Shown in pieces: positions 7,452 through 15,591 of a stretch of DNA of 33,134 nt. The stretch covers positions 1-33,134 of the forward strand of contig CACZFF010000035.1 of NCBI GenBank assembly GCA_902780385.1, written 5' to 3'. A program made the translations under genes and the position numbers. Below the pieces are notes generated by a model. The model made no database searches. It was not told the origin of the DNA and saw nothing but the letters and a program-made list of their open reading frames with translations. The stretch comes from an uncultured Lachnospiraceae bacterium (lineage in GTDB: Bacteria > Bacillota > Clostridia > Lachnospirales > Lachnospiraceae). Position 1 is the first letter of the stretch; each line of letters opens with the position of its first letter.

Positions 7452-9203
7452 ATGACGATTCTGGAGGAGCTGATCAGGTATTCCGAGGACTGTATCTCCG
7501 GAAAAATCATCAGCTGCCGGAAACACAAATGGGCATGCATGAGGTTCCTTCGGGACGTGGAAAGCATGCGGACAGATCCGGAATATCCGTTCACATGGAA
7601 CGAGGACCGCGCGAAGGAGATCGTCGTGTGGTTCTCGATGCTGCGGCACAGGACAGGGATCCTGGCCGGCAAACCGATCAACCTGACAACCTGGCAGAAA
7701 TTCAGACACTGCCAGCTGTACGGATGGAGGCGCAAGGCAGACGGCCGCAAGCGCTTCACGAAATCTTTCACGGAGGTGGCAAGGAAGAACGCCAAGTCCC
7801 AGGACGAGGCGGGCATAGCGCTTTTTGAGATCTCCGTGGAGTCGACAAGGCACGGCGAGATCTACGAGTACTACACGGCCGGCGTCAAAAAGGACCAGTC
7901 GCGGAAGGTCTTCGACGAAGCCCGGTATATGCTGAACGGCTCACCGCTCCGCAGGCGCTTCAAGGTCACCAGGAACGAGATCACGCATATCAAGTCCGGG
8001 AGCTATATCAAGATGCTCTCCAAGGACGACTCGAAGAACGGCGACGGTTCCAACCCTGCCGGCCTGATCCTGGACGAGTATCACGAGCATCCGAACACGG
8101 ATTACTACGACCTGTTCATGGGCGCGAACGCGCAGGAACCTCTCCTGATGATCATCACCACAGCGGGCAAGAACCTGACCTACCCCGCTTACACACAGGA
8201 GTACAAGTACTGCAGTAAGATCCTGGACCCGAACGTGGATGTGTCGGATGAGACCTATCTGGCGGACATCCTGGAACTGGATCCGGAAGATTACGAGAAC
8301 CTGGACAATCTCGACAATGAGGAACTCTGGCATAAGGCCAACCCGATCAGGATGTCCTACGAGGATGGCCGCACGAAGATCCGCGAGGCATACCGGATAG
8401 CTAAAGAGATACCGGAAAAAATGACCGGTTTCCTCACAAAGATGATGGATGTCTGGGTACAGGCCAAAGAAATGGGCTACATGGACATGGCCAAGTGGAA
8501 GGCCTGCGAGGTCAAATCATATCCTGTCGACACAAGAGGGATGCCTGTCTATGTGGGCTTCGATATGTCATCTAAGATAGACCTGACATCAGTGGCATTT
8601 GTCGTTCCGTACCAGACCGAAGAGAGGGACCACAATGGAGAACCTGTTGTTCGATACATCGTAATGGCCCACAGCTTCATCCCGAACCGCGAGAAGCTGG
8701 TGGAGCGGACTCGCAAGGACCACTTTGACTATGAGATGTGTGAGCGGCTGGGCTTTTTGTCAGTGACGAACACGCCGATCGTAGACCAATCCTATGTCAT
8801 GCGGTACGCGCTGGGCATCTGCAAGCTGAATCAGTGGGAGATACAGTGCCTGTGCTTTGACCCGGCGAACGCTTCCAAGCTGATGATGGACCTGTCGGCA
8901 GAGGGATACGATGTCGAGGAAGTCTACCAGAGCCACAAGAGCCTTAATGAGTCGACACAGGGATTCCGGGAACAGGTCTACTGCAGGAATGTGGTCTACA
9001 CATTCAACCCGCTCCTTAATTTTGCGATGAGCAATGCTGTGACCAGGCAGAGCCAGGGCCTGATCAAGATTGACAAGGATGCCGCCATCCAGCGTATCGA
9101 CCCGGTCGATGCGATACTGGCGGGATTTAAGCTGGCAATGTATCACGTTTTCAGCGGAGGGAAGCTGGCGGATATCGACAGATTCCTCGATATGGAGATT
9201 TAA
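7452..9203 (+). CDS. terL: Large terminase subunit
   Basis: A 583-residue ATPase-nuclease that pumps DNA into the prohead. The Walker A-type motif is A-R-K-N-A-K-S (residues 110-116), where most relatives have A-R-K-N-G-K-S. Walker B is LILDEYHEH with D208 and E209. The C-terminal RNase H-like nuclease begins with YVGFDMSSKIDLTS (D371 as the first metal ligand), and later acidic residues include the D of CLCFDPANA and PVDAIL. Length is normal for Terminase_1/HK97-like proteins. It follows TerS by one base. Confidence 0.95.
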   Translation: MTILEELIRYSEDCISGKIISCRKHKWACMRFLRDVESMRTDPEYPFTWNEDRAKEIVVWFSMLRHRTGILAGKPINLTTWQKFRHCQLYGWRRKADGRKRFTKSFTEVARKNAKSQDEAGIALFEISVESTRHGEIYEYYTAGVKKDQSRKVFDEARYMLNGSPLRRRFKVTRNEITHIKSGSYIKMLSKDDSKNGDGSNPAGLILDEYHEHPNTDYYDLFMGANAQEPLLMIITTAGKNLTYPAYTQEYKYCSKILDPNVDVSDETYLADILELDPEDYENLDNLDNEELWHKANPIRMSYEDGRTKIREAYRIAKEIPEKMTGFLTKMMDVWVQAKEMGYMDMAKWKACEVKSYPVDTRGMPVYVGFDMSSKIDLTSVAFVVPYQTEERDHNGEPVVRYIVMAHSFIPNREKLVERTRKDHFDYEMCERLGFLSVTNTPIVDQSYVMRYALGICKLNQWEIQCLCFDPANASKLMMDLSAEGYDVEEVYQSHKSLNESTQGFREQVYCRNVVYTFNPLLNFAMSNAVTRQSQGLIKIDKDAAIQRIDPVDAILAGFKLAMYHVFSGGKLADIDRFLDMEI

Positions 9204-9206
9204 GCC

Positions 9207-10496
9207 ATGGGTAAAAAGGGCAAGAAAGCCAAAGAAAAAGAGAACAGGGCGCCCACCAGGAAGAATGACTCCGCCTTCTATGGGGATGGAGCTGAACAGC
9301 TGATGAACTGGCTCGGGATCGGATCGGCAAAAGAGGCCCTATCGGAGGTGACATATTTCACCTGCCTGAAAAAGCTGTCTGAGGCGATCGGGAAGATGCC
9401 GCTCAAGTACTACCAGGAGACAGAGGAGCGGGGCAAGATCAGGCCGCCGCTTACCAGCGCAGGGCGCCTGATGACTGTCAGACCTAACCCTTACATGACA
9501 CCTGCGACACTCTGGACCACGACAGAATTCAACTGTCAGCATTATGGCAACGGCTATATCTGGATGCAGACGGCCTATCGTCCGGAGAAGTACGGAGGCG
9601 GTTTTGATGTCATCGGAATGTACCCCATGGCTCCGGAGAACGTGACCGTGTGGATGGATGATGCCGGTATCTTTGGAGGCGCCGGAAAGCTCTGGTACCA
9701 GTACACAGACCCGAAATCCGGCAAGGCGTATATCTTCCGGGCAGAGGAAGTGCTGCACTTCAAGACATGGTATTCCAAGAACGGGATCACTGGCGAGTCT
9801 GTAAGAAGCATCCTGCGGGACACCATTGGCGGCGCTTCGGCACAGCAGGAGACACAGAACAAGATGTCAGAGCATGGCGTTACGGCAGCCATGGTCATGC
9901 AGTACTCAACAGATCTGGACGAGACGAGGGTCAAAAAGCTGAAAGCGAAGTTCGCGGACCAGCTGACCTCGCCGCAGAATGCCGGCAAGGTAGTGCCGAT
10001 CCCGCAGGGCCTGACCCTGCAGCCGCTCAATATGTCCATGGCGGACAGCCAGTTCTATGAGCTCCGGAAGTACAGCGCCCTGCAGATCGCGGCAGCTTTC
10101 GGCATCAAGCCAAACCAGATAAACGACTACGAGAAATCCAGCTACAACAGCAGTGAGATGCAGCAGCTGGATTTTTTAGTGGACACGCTCATGTACCGGA
10201 TCATCCAGTACGAGCAGGAGATCAACAGCAAGGTCATCACGCCGGCTGAGCTTGCTGACCGCAAGTACTACAAGTTCAACGACCGCTCCATCCTGAGGGC
10301 AGACACATCCTCGCAGATGGATGCCCTTGCCAAAGCGGTCAACAACTTTATCTACAAACCCAATGAGGCGCGTGACTATCTCGACCTGTCGAAGGCTGAC
10401 GGCGGGGACGACCTGATCGGCAACGGGAACTTTATCCCCGTGAAGCTGGTTGGAACGCAGTATGGCCAGGAAGGAGGAAATGATGGCGAAGATTAA
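9207..10496 (+). CDS. Portal protein, HK97 family
   Basis: A 429-residue protein with the usual HK97 portal features: a basic N-terminus, then SEVTYFTCLKKLSEAIGKMPLKYY, NPYMTPATLW, YGNGYIWM, and later YSALQIAAAFGIKPNQINDYEKSSYN followed by the long stem helix. The portal forms the dodecameric DNA channel at one vertex. GGAGA lies nine bases before the ATG, and the gene starts three bases after TerL. Its 3' end overlaps the protease gene by 14 bases. Confidence 0.93.
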   Translation: MGKKGKKAKEKENRAPTRKNDSAFYGDGAEQLMNWLGIGSAKEALSEVTYFTCLKKLSEAIGKMPLKYYQETEERGKIRPPLTSAGRLMTVRPNPYMTPATLWTTTEFNCQHYGNGYIWMQTAYRPEKYGGGFDVIGMYPMAPENVTVWMDDAGIFGGAGKLWYQYTDPKSGKAYIFRAEEVLHFKTWYSKNGITGESVRSILRDTIGGASAQQETQNKMSEHGVTAAMVMQYSTDLDETRVKKLKAKFADQLTSPQNAGKVVPIPQGLTLQPLNMSMADSQFYELRKYSALQIAAAFGIKPNQINDYEKSSYNSSEMQQLDFLVDTLMYRIIQYEQEINSKVITPAELADRKYYKFNDRSILRADTSSQMDALAKAVNNFIYKPNEARDYLDLSKADGGDDLIGNGNFIPVKLVGTQYGQEGGNDGED

Positions 10497-11157
10497 TATA
10501 CGCGGGGACATTGTCGTAAACGAGTACAAGCGGTTTTACGACTGGCTCGGATGGGACTGCGTGTGTCCGCGCGACGTCCAGGAGATCATTGATTCAGCCG
10601 CGCACGACGAACCGCTTGACGTGTATATCAACAGCCCCGGCGGGATCGTGGAAGCCGGGCAGGAGATCTACACGGCGCTCCGCGGGGATCCCCGCGTCAG
10701 TATCCACATCACCGGGCAGGCCTGTAGTGCCGCCTCCTTCATCGCGATGGCCGGCCACTGCGATATCACGCCGGTCGGGCTCATGATGGTCCACTGCGCG
10801 TCCATGGGATGCGTCAGCGGCAACCACAACGACATGGAGCGTGCCGCCCAGTGCCTGAGCGCGACAGACAATGCGATCGCAGCCGCCTATGCGGATAAGA
10901 GCGGCATGTCTGTCAGAGACGCGATCAAGCTGATGGAGAAAGAGACATGGCTCACAGCCAACCAGTGTATAGGGCTGGGACTTGTGGACGGGATCACACC
11001 GGAAGCGGCTCCGACAGCCCAGATCGCTGCATCCATTGGCGGCATCCGCCTGACCAAAGAGGACATGGACAAGGTCAATCAGGCAATCGCAGAGGAGAAG
11101 GCGCAGAAGGACCGCGAAAAAGCGCTTCTGGAAGACCTGGACTTCTTTGGAGTCTGA
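10483..11157 (+). CDS. ClpP-like prohead protease
   Basis: A 224-residue ClpP/SppA-fold serine protease. YINSPGG forms the oxyanion strand. The nucleophile is S85 in ACSAASFIAMAG and the histidine is H104 in MMVHCAS. The third triad position, in EKETWLTA, appears to be Glu rather than Asp, which is common in phage relatives as far as I recall. A charged C-terminal helix follows. It cleaves the capsid delta domain during maturation. AAGGAGG at 10471-10477 suits ATG 10483; the tandem ATG at 10480 is too close. The start overlaps the portal gene. Confidence 0.92.
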   Translation: MAKINIRGDIVVNEYKRFYDWLGWDCVCPRDVQEIIDSAAHDEPLDVYINSPGGIVEAGQEIYTALRGDPRVSIHITGQACSAASFIAMAGHCDITPVGLMMVHCASMGCVSGNHNDMERAAQCLSATDNAIAAAYADKSGMSVRDAIKLMEKETWLTANQCIGLGLVDGITPEAAPTAQIAASIGGIRLTKEDMDKVNQAIAEEKAQKDREKALLEDLDFFGV

Positions 11158-11171
11158 CAACAGCAAATTAC

Positions 11172-11190
11172 CCATGAATAGATTTCATGG
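11172..11190 (+). repeat. Small hairpin before the capsid gene
   Basis: CCATGAA and TTCATGG pair around a five-base loop in the 54-base gap between protease and capsid genes. There is no T-run, so it is not a terminator. It might stabilise or process the abundant capsid mRNA. Confidence 0.45.
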
Positions 11191-11211
11191 ATCGGCATGA
11201 AAGGAGAAATT

Positions 11212-12522
11212 ATGCCTAAAGAACTGCTTGAACTGCTTGAGAAGATCAATGCAAAGAAAAACGAAGTGAAGAATCTGGCCCAGCAGGGCAAACTTGACGA
11301 GGCAGAGGCCGCCAAGAAGGAGCTGGTCGACATGCAGCGCAAGTTCGACATCATGAAAGATCTGTATGACAATGAACGCCCGGCAGTGAACTCTGTCCAC
11401 AACCAGCAGCAGGCCAATGCCCCTCCCGCGGCCGGCCTGATCCCGGCAGAGGAGCCGGTCGATTCCACACATGAATTTGCTCAGGCAGCCCGTGCCGGTT
11501 TCCGTACCAGCAATCTCATGAGCGAAGGCTCCAATCCCGATGGAGGATATACTGTCCCGGAAGACATCCAGACCCAGATCCAGCACTACAAAGAGGCGCA
11601 TGCCCAGCTCCGCAGTCTGGTATCCGTTGAGAGCGTCCGCACAAACAAGGGTGCCCGTACTTATCAGAAAAAGACACAGGTCAAAGGTTTCCAGAAAGTC
11701 GCGGAGAATGGAAAGATACAGGAGATCACCGGCCCTCAGTTCGCCCGCGTGACCTACAACATCGAAGACTATGCCGGATACATGCCGGTCACCAATGATC
11801 TGCTCGCAGACTCTGATGCCAACATCACCAGCGAGATCACGACATGGATCGGCCGCAATGCTGTCGCGACCGACAACAACGAGATTCTGGCCATCCTGAA
11901 GGGCAAAGCAGCCACTGACCTTTCTGACCTGAAGGGCATCAAGAAGGCGATCAATGTCACCCTCGGCCAGGCATACAGGTCCGCCTGCAGGATCGTCACC
12001 AATGACGACGGCCTCAACTGGCTCGATACCCTGGAAGACGACAACAAGAGGCCGCTCCTCAATCCGAATCCCACAGAGCCCAATGCCGTACAGCTCCGCG
12101 TCGGCGCCACAGTGGTCCCTATCGTTGTTCTGCCCAATACTGATATGCCTTCTGACACAGTGTATGGACTGACCAGCGATGTGGCTCTGGTGAGCGGAAA
12201 GACCTACTACGAGAGGTCCGGATCCGGCACTGACGAGAGCCCTTATGAATACACTGCTGTTGAGGAGCCGGACGTCTCCGACATCGCCACTTACTATGAA
12301 GTGACCGGGTCCAGGATCCCGTTCGAGATCGGAGACCTTAAAGAGGCCGTGAAGATCTTCGACCGCCAGCAGACCAACATCCTGGCATCCAACGTCGCTT
12401 CTGTCACTGGTTACAATGCTTTCGAGCAGAGGGGCACACTGTTCCGTGCTGATGTCCGTGCCGATTACAAGCAGATCGATGGTGATGCATGGGTTAATGG
12501 CTACATCGCGCAGGGGGCATGA
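11212..12522 (+). CDS. Major capsid protein, HK97 fold, with inserted domain
   Basis: A 436-residue precursor. Residues 1 to about 95 are a coiled, charged delta (scaffold) domain ending in a proline/alanine linker; the mature part starts near SNPDGGYTVPEDI. The E-loop contains KGARTYQKKTQVKGFQKV. Residues about 321-366 are not part of the usual fold: they contain ALVSGKTYYERSGSG and SDIATYYEV, a small tyrosine-rich module seen in various clostridial phage structural proteins. The typical C-terminus resumes at RIPFEIGDLKEAV. AAGGAG at 11201 supports ATG 11212 rather than the ATG at 11197. Confidence 0.93.
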   Translation: MPKELLELLEKINAKKNEVKNLAQQGKLDEAEAAKKELVDMQRKFDIMKDLYDNERPAVNSVHNQQQANAPPAAGLIPAEEPVDSTHEFAQAARAGFRTSNLMSEGSNPDGGYTVPEDIQTQIQHYKEAHAQLRSLVSVESVRTNKGARTYQKKTQVKGFQKVAENGKIQEITGPQFARVTYNIEDYAGYMPVTNDLLADSDANITSEITTWIGRNAVATDNNEILAILKGKAATDLSDLKGIKKAINVTLGQAYRSACRIVTNDDGLNWLDTLEDDNKRPLLNPNPTEPNAVQLRVGATVVPIVVLPNTDMPSDTVYGLTSDVALVSGKTYYERSGSGTDESPYEYTAVEEPDVSDIATYYEVTGSRIPFEIGDLKEAVKIFDRQQTNILASNVASVTGYNAFEQRGTLFRADVRADYKQIDGDAWVNGYIAQGA

Positions 12523-12536
12523 GAGAGGACTGAGCT

Positions 12537-12845
12537 ATGACAGACGCGCTTCTGACTATGATCAAGGGCAGATGCGGGATCCCTGAATTCGTGACCGTAT
12601 ACGATGAGCTTGAACTGAAGCCGCTGATCGAAGACGCGCTGGAAGACATGAGAACGGCAGGGGTCCCGGAATGGATCCTCGAGGACAAGGGGGAGGCAAC
12701 CAACCCCCGAGTCCTCACGGCCATCTCACATTACGTCAATGCAAACCGCGGCTCAGACAGGACAGACACTGCCCGGTATATGCGGCTGTACCGGAACAAA
12801 CTCCACAAGCTGATGCTGGAGCCGGAGACAGCCGGAGAACCGTAG
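12537..12845 (+). CDS. Head-tail connector protein (gp6-like)
   Basis: A 102-residue helical protein. DELELKPLIEDALEDMRTAGVPE, TAISHYVNANRG and RYMRLYRNKLHKLML match gp6-like adaptors, which form a ring beneath the portal and join head to tail. It follows the capsid gene by 14 bases with GAGAGAGGA upstream, and is followed after nine bases by the next connector. The assignment rests on size, fold pattern and gene order. Confidence 0.82.
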   Translation: MTDALLTMIKGRCGIPEFVTVYDELELKPLIEDALEDMRTAGVPEWILEDKGEATNPRVLTAISHYVNANRGSDRTDTARYMRLYRNKLHKLMLEPETAGEP

Positions 12846-12854
12846 GAGACTATT

Positions 12855-13175
12855 ATGTGGACGACATCTATTGCCTTGCCGGTATCGAATATTGAATCTC
12901 AGGACGCTGCCGGCTTTGTGCAGGAGGACAGGGACTATCAGTCCGGAATCCCTGCCAATGTCCTTGACGCGACCCGCAATGATGTCCTTCTGGCCAACAG
13001 CAGCGGATATACCGCGGATGTGATTATGGAGATCGAGGCAGCGGCTTACGGCGGGCAGGGGTATTTCATCGATGAAGCGACAGGAGATGTCTACGACATC
13101 CGGAGGACCTTCAGGAAGAACTATTCCAACCGCATCCAGCTGACAGGGGAGCTGAGGGAGCATGGGAAGATTTGA
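12855..13175 (+). CDS. Head closure protein / head-tail joining protein
   Basis: A 106-residue beta-rich protein with DVIMEIEAAAYGGQGYFIDEATGDVYDIRRTFRK, a pattern of phage head-tail joining (head closure) proteins of the HK97 gp7/SPP1 gp16 type. It closes the connector and offers a platform to the tail. Its final 14 bases overlap the next gene. Position between the gp6-like and gp10-like genes supports the call. Confidence 0.75.
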   Translation: MWTTSIALPVSNIESQDAAGFVQEDRDYQSGIPANVLDATRNDVLLANSSGYTADVIMEIEAAAYGGQGYFIDEATGDVYDIRRTFRKNYSNRIQLTGELREHGKI

Positions 13176-13569
13176 TGTAAATGTCGGAGATATCGACGGA
13201 CTGATGAAGGATCTTTCCGCGCTTGATTTTGCGAGGCTCGCGCCAAAGATGCTTGAGGAGGCGGCTCCGATCCTGCAGGGTAACATTGTCAGGCGGAGCG
13301 CTGCACATAAAGAGAGCGGAGACATGGCTTCATCTGTCCAACCAAAGAAAGTGACCAGGGGGACTGATGGATACCGTGTGTCAGTCCGGCCTACAGGGAA
13401 GGACAAAAAGGGCGTCCGCAATATGGAAAAGATGTGCTATCTGGAGTACGGGACAGCACGCCAGGGCGCGACTCCGGTCATGGGGCCGGCCGTGGACGAA
13501 TCGGAAAACCCTGTCCTGGAGAAGATGCAGGAAGTCTTTGACAGGGAAACGGAGAATCTGAAGATATGA
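13162..13569 (+). CDS. Tail completion protein, HK97 gp10 family
   Basis: A 135-residue protein. The middle, APILQGNIVRRSAAHKESGDMASSV, followed by a strand pair and YLEYGTARQGATPVMGPAVDE, is the recognisable gp10-like pattern (the EYGT-xx-x-P motif). Such proteins bind the head-tail interface during joining. The start overlaps the head closure gene and the end overlaps the next gene by four bases, showing translational coupling across the connector genes. Confidence 0.88.
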   Translation: MGRFDVNVGDIDGLMKDLSALDFARLAPKMLEEAAPILQGNIVRRSAAHKESGDMASSVQPKKVTRGTDGYRVSVRPTGKDKKGVRNMEKMCYLEYGTARQGATPVMGPAVDESENPVLEKMQEVFDRETENLKI

Positions 13570-13919
13570 ATGCATTTGAAAAGGTCCAGGCAGCGGCGAG
13601 AAGCATCGGCATTTACTCCTGTCCGGATATCAAGAGGAAACGGGATAACAGGAAGAAGTGGATCACCTACAACCTGGTCAGTGAGACCGGCCAGATGTTT
13701 GGAGATGATACGGCTCAGGATATGGTCGCTCATGTCCAGGTGCATCTCTTCCTTCCGGCACCTGTGAATTTTTACAGTGACAGGAATGCCCTCAGGGACG
13801 CGTTGATCAGGCAGGGGTTCACCTACCCTGAAATGGTAAACAATTCCCTGGAAGGGAATAACAATGAGATCAGACACATCGTCTTTGAATGCAGGGACGA
13901 TGAAGAAAGAGAGGATTAA
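13566..13919 (+). CDS. Tail terminator-like protein
   Basis: A 117-residue protein between the gp10-like and tail tube genes, where tail terminators (lambda gpU / SPP1 gp17 type) are encoded. It has an alpha/beta pattern with WITYNLVSETGQMFGDD, a VHLFLPAPVNFYS strand-turn, a helix with RDALIRQGF, and a closing strand RHIVFECRDDE. No catalytic motif is expected. It is called from order and size more than from sequence identity. Confidence 0.7.
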   Translation: MNAFEKVQAAARSIGIYSCPDIKRKRDNRKKWITYNLVSETGQMFGDDTAQDMVAHVQVHLFLPAPVNFYSDRNALRDALIRQGFTYPEMVNNSLEGNNNEIRHIVFECRDDEERED

Positions 13920-13921
13920 AC

Positions 13922-14482
13922 ATGGCAAATATTGGCATGAGAAAGGTCTTTATCGCGGAGCGTGTGGCTTCCAAGACCTACAATGTGACAGGCGGCCTTG
14001 CTTCCTGCGGGCATGCCGTGTCAGTCAACATCACGCCTACCTGGGCAGAGGGCCAGAATTACGGCGATGATATGCAGGTGGACACGGACAATGATTTCGT
14101 CTCTGCATCAGTGGCTCTGAGCACGACCAATGTCCCTGCGTCTTTCCACGAGACGATGTTCGGGAATACGGTCACCGCGTCGGAAGGAAGCACGAATATC
14201 GTGCACAACAAGGATGACGAACCGCCCTATGTCGGGACCGGCTTTATCGGTGTCGAAAAGGTGGACGGTGTCCGCTCCTATGTTGCGTCCTTCCTGCCGA
14301 AGGTGAAATTCAGGGAGCCCGACTGCCAGCTGAATACAAAGACAAACAGCATCACATACTCCAACCCCTCGATCAACGGCACAGCCCTTGCGGAGGATGA
14401 CGGCGACTGGAAGATCGATGAGATCTGCGAGACCGAAGCAGCCGCGATCGAATGGCTTGAGGACAAGTTTGGAGTGTCGTAA
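13922..14482 (+). CDS. Major tail tube protein (phi13 family)
   Basis: A 186-residue protein starting MANIGMRKVFIAERVA and containing VSVNITPTWAEGQNYGDD, TGFIGVEKVDGVRSYVASFLPKVKFREP and a closing SINGTALAEDDGDWKI segment. This is the pattern of phi13-type major tail proteins, which stack as hexamers to form the tube. It begins two bases after the tail terminator-like gene. A terminator at 14533 follows, as often seen after tube genes. Confidence 0.88.
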   Translation: MANIGMRKVFIAERVASKTYNVTGGLASCGHAVSVNITPTWAEGQNYGDDMQVDTDNDFVSASVALSTTNVPASFHETMFGNTVTASEGSTNIVHNKDDEPPYVGTGFIGVEKVDGVRSYVASFLPKVKFREPDCQLNTKTNSITYSNPSINGTALAEDDGDWKIDEICETEAAAIEWLEDKFGVS

Positions 14483-14532
14483 AGGCTGCCGGCCTGCGGG
14501 CCTGGGAAAGCTTCTGGCGATTGACAAACACG

Positions 14533-14565
14533 GAGGAGAGACGGGAGATCCGCTCTCCTCTTTTT
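14533..14565 (+). terminator. Terminator after the tail tube gene
   Basis: GAGGAGAG (14533-14540) pairs with CTCTCCTC (14553-14560) around a 12-base loop, followed by TTTTT. It probably lowers transcription of the tail chaperones relative to the head and tube genes. Confidence 0.85.
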
Positions 14566-14584
14566 CGCTATTGAGGAGGATCGG

Positions 14585-15019
14585 ATGTGGAATGAAAATA
14601 TGACAAGGATCGATATCTGCGGGGGCAGCTTCCCGATCAGGTGTGATATGGTGGTCCTTGAGAAGATTCAGGAAGAGTTCGGGGATATGCTCGACTTCGA
14701 GTTTGCGATCCGTGGAGTTGTCCCCTACTATGACCCGGATACCGGCATACGGGACGCGAAGAGGGATAAGAGCACGACACCGGATGTCAGGAAGGTGTGC
14801 AGGTCTCTTTTCTGGATGATCACAGAAGGGATCGAAGTGGCAGGCGAGGAGCTGGAACCGCCATCTGAAAAGGCCATCAAACAGCAGCAGGAGATGACCA
14901 TCACTGACCTTGCGCTGGCTGTTTTCAAGGAGTACTCGCAGTGTTTTTTATCGAGGAAGGGCAGGTCGAAGGCCCGGAAGAAGGATACGAGCCCGAACAG
15001 CACAGATCAGACCGGGTGA
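14585..15019 (+). CDS. Tail assembly chaperone gpG-like
   Basis: A 144-residue protein with ideal AGGAGG spacing upstream. IDICGGSFPIRCDMVVLEKIQEEFGDM and the SLFWMITEGIEVAGEE segment fit the gpG-type chaperone, which binds the tape measure protein while the tail assembles. After residue 120 its frame crosses a slippery heptamer and carries on with a basic KGRSKARKK tail. The -1 product is listed separately. Position between the tube and tape measure genes is the standard one. Confidence 0.82.
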   Translation: MWNENMTRIDICGGSFPIRCDMVVLEKIQEEFGDMLDFEFAIRGVVPYYDPDTGIRDAKRDKSTTPDVRKVCRSLFWMITEGIEVAGEELEPPSEKAIKQQQEMTITDLALAVFKEYSQCFLSRKGRSKARKKDTSPNSTDQTG

Positions 15020-15201
15020 CCTTTGATTTTGCCCATATCCTGTATATCGGTCTGCAGGTAGGGCTCAGCAAAGCTGAGACCGGCCGGCTGAGATACGGAA
15101 CATGGAAAAAACTGTACGATGAGTACAAGCGCGCATGGAATATGAGAGTCAAAAAGGTGGGTTACGCCGATAATGAAGAACAGTCCGTGCTGAGTATATA
15201 A
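14585..15201 (+). CDS. Frameshifted gpGT-like tail chaperone
   Basis: By slipping one base back at 14944-14950, ribosomes would join residues 1-122 of the G protein to 83 residues read in the -1 frame from ATC 14950 to the stop at 15199-15201, giving about 205 residues. The T part has VTFDFAHILYIGLQVGLSKAETGRLRYGTWKKLYDEYKRAWNM, a typical T-domain pattern. It has no ribosome binding site of its own, and its open frame only exists in the right phase for a -1 shift. The GT form recruits tube protein to the tape measure in lambda-like systems. Confidence 0.8.
14944..14950 (+). promoter_or_regulatory. -1 ribosomal slippery site
   Basis: In the G frame the bases read T-TTT-TTA, a canonical X-XXY-YYZ heptamer (codons Cys120, Phe121, Leu122). 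A short GGGC/GCCC stem (14959-14962 with 14972-14975) begins eight bases downstream and could act as a weak stimulator. Confidence 0.85.
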
Positions 15202-15217
15202 AATAACCATGAAGTTA

Positions 15218-15245
15218 TTGACTTGACATGTCCGAATGATAAGAT
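15218..15245 (+). promoter_or_regulatory. Promoter of the moron gene
   Basis: TTGACT (15218-15223), 16 bases, then TAAGAT (15240-15245) preceded by TGA as an extended -10. It is one of only two convincing vegetative promoters I see in the window, and it lies in the middle of the tail operon, just past the T stop. Confidence 0.7.
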
Positions 15246-15270
15246 GGAAGCAGAAGGGAGGAAGGCAGAC

Positions 15271-15510
15271 ATGAAAAAATTCCTCAAAATCTGGTTAAAA
15301 CATCCTGTTTCCGTGACGGGCATGATAATAGCTCTTGTACTTGCGATCCAGACACGCAGCTTTTATCCGGTCATTATTCTGATAATTCCCTGCGGTTTTC
15401 TATTCGCCATCTGGGAACTGGGGCTTTTTTCTTATCATCTGGAAGAAGATCTCTGGAGAAGTCTTGCGCGCAACATAAAAGAGCTAAAAGAAATGGATAA
15501 CAATCAATAA
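15271..15510 (+). CDS. Small two-helix membrane protein (moron)
   Basis: This 79-residue protein has a basic N-terminus (MKKFLKIWLK), two hydrophobic helices (about residues 13-27 and 32-48) and a charged C-terminal tail with basic and acidic residues, so it should sit in the cell membrane. GGAGG at 15257-15261 supports ATG 15271 over an upstream ATG at 15223, which falls within the -35 element. It has its own promoter and terminator and separates the tail chaperones from the tape measure gene, so it is not needed for tail building. The AT-richer sequence fits a later insertion. Superinfection exclusion or another lysogenic-conversion role is a plausible inference, not shown. I do not recognise the family. 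Confidence 0.8.
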   Translation: MKKFLKIWLKHPVSVTGMIIALVLAIQTRSFYPVIILIIPCGFLFAIWELGLFSYHLEEDLWRSLARNIKELKEMDNNQ

Positions 15511-15544
15511 AGACAATTACTGACAAGTATATTGAAAACTATAG

Positions 15545-15568
15545 CCACCTGGTTTCAGGTGGTTTTTT
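15545..15568 (+). terminator. Terminator closing the moron cassette
   Basis: CCACCTG (15545-15551) pairs perfectly with CAGGTGG (15556-15562) around GTTT and is followed by TTTTTT. It lies 35 bases past the membrane protein's stop and just before the tape measure's ribosome binding site. Confidence 0.9.
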
Positions 15569-15591
15569 ATTGCATCTAATGAGGGAAGGAT

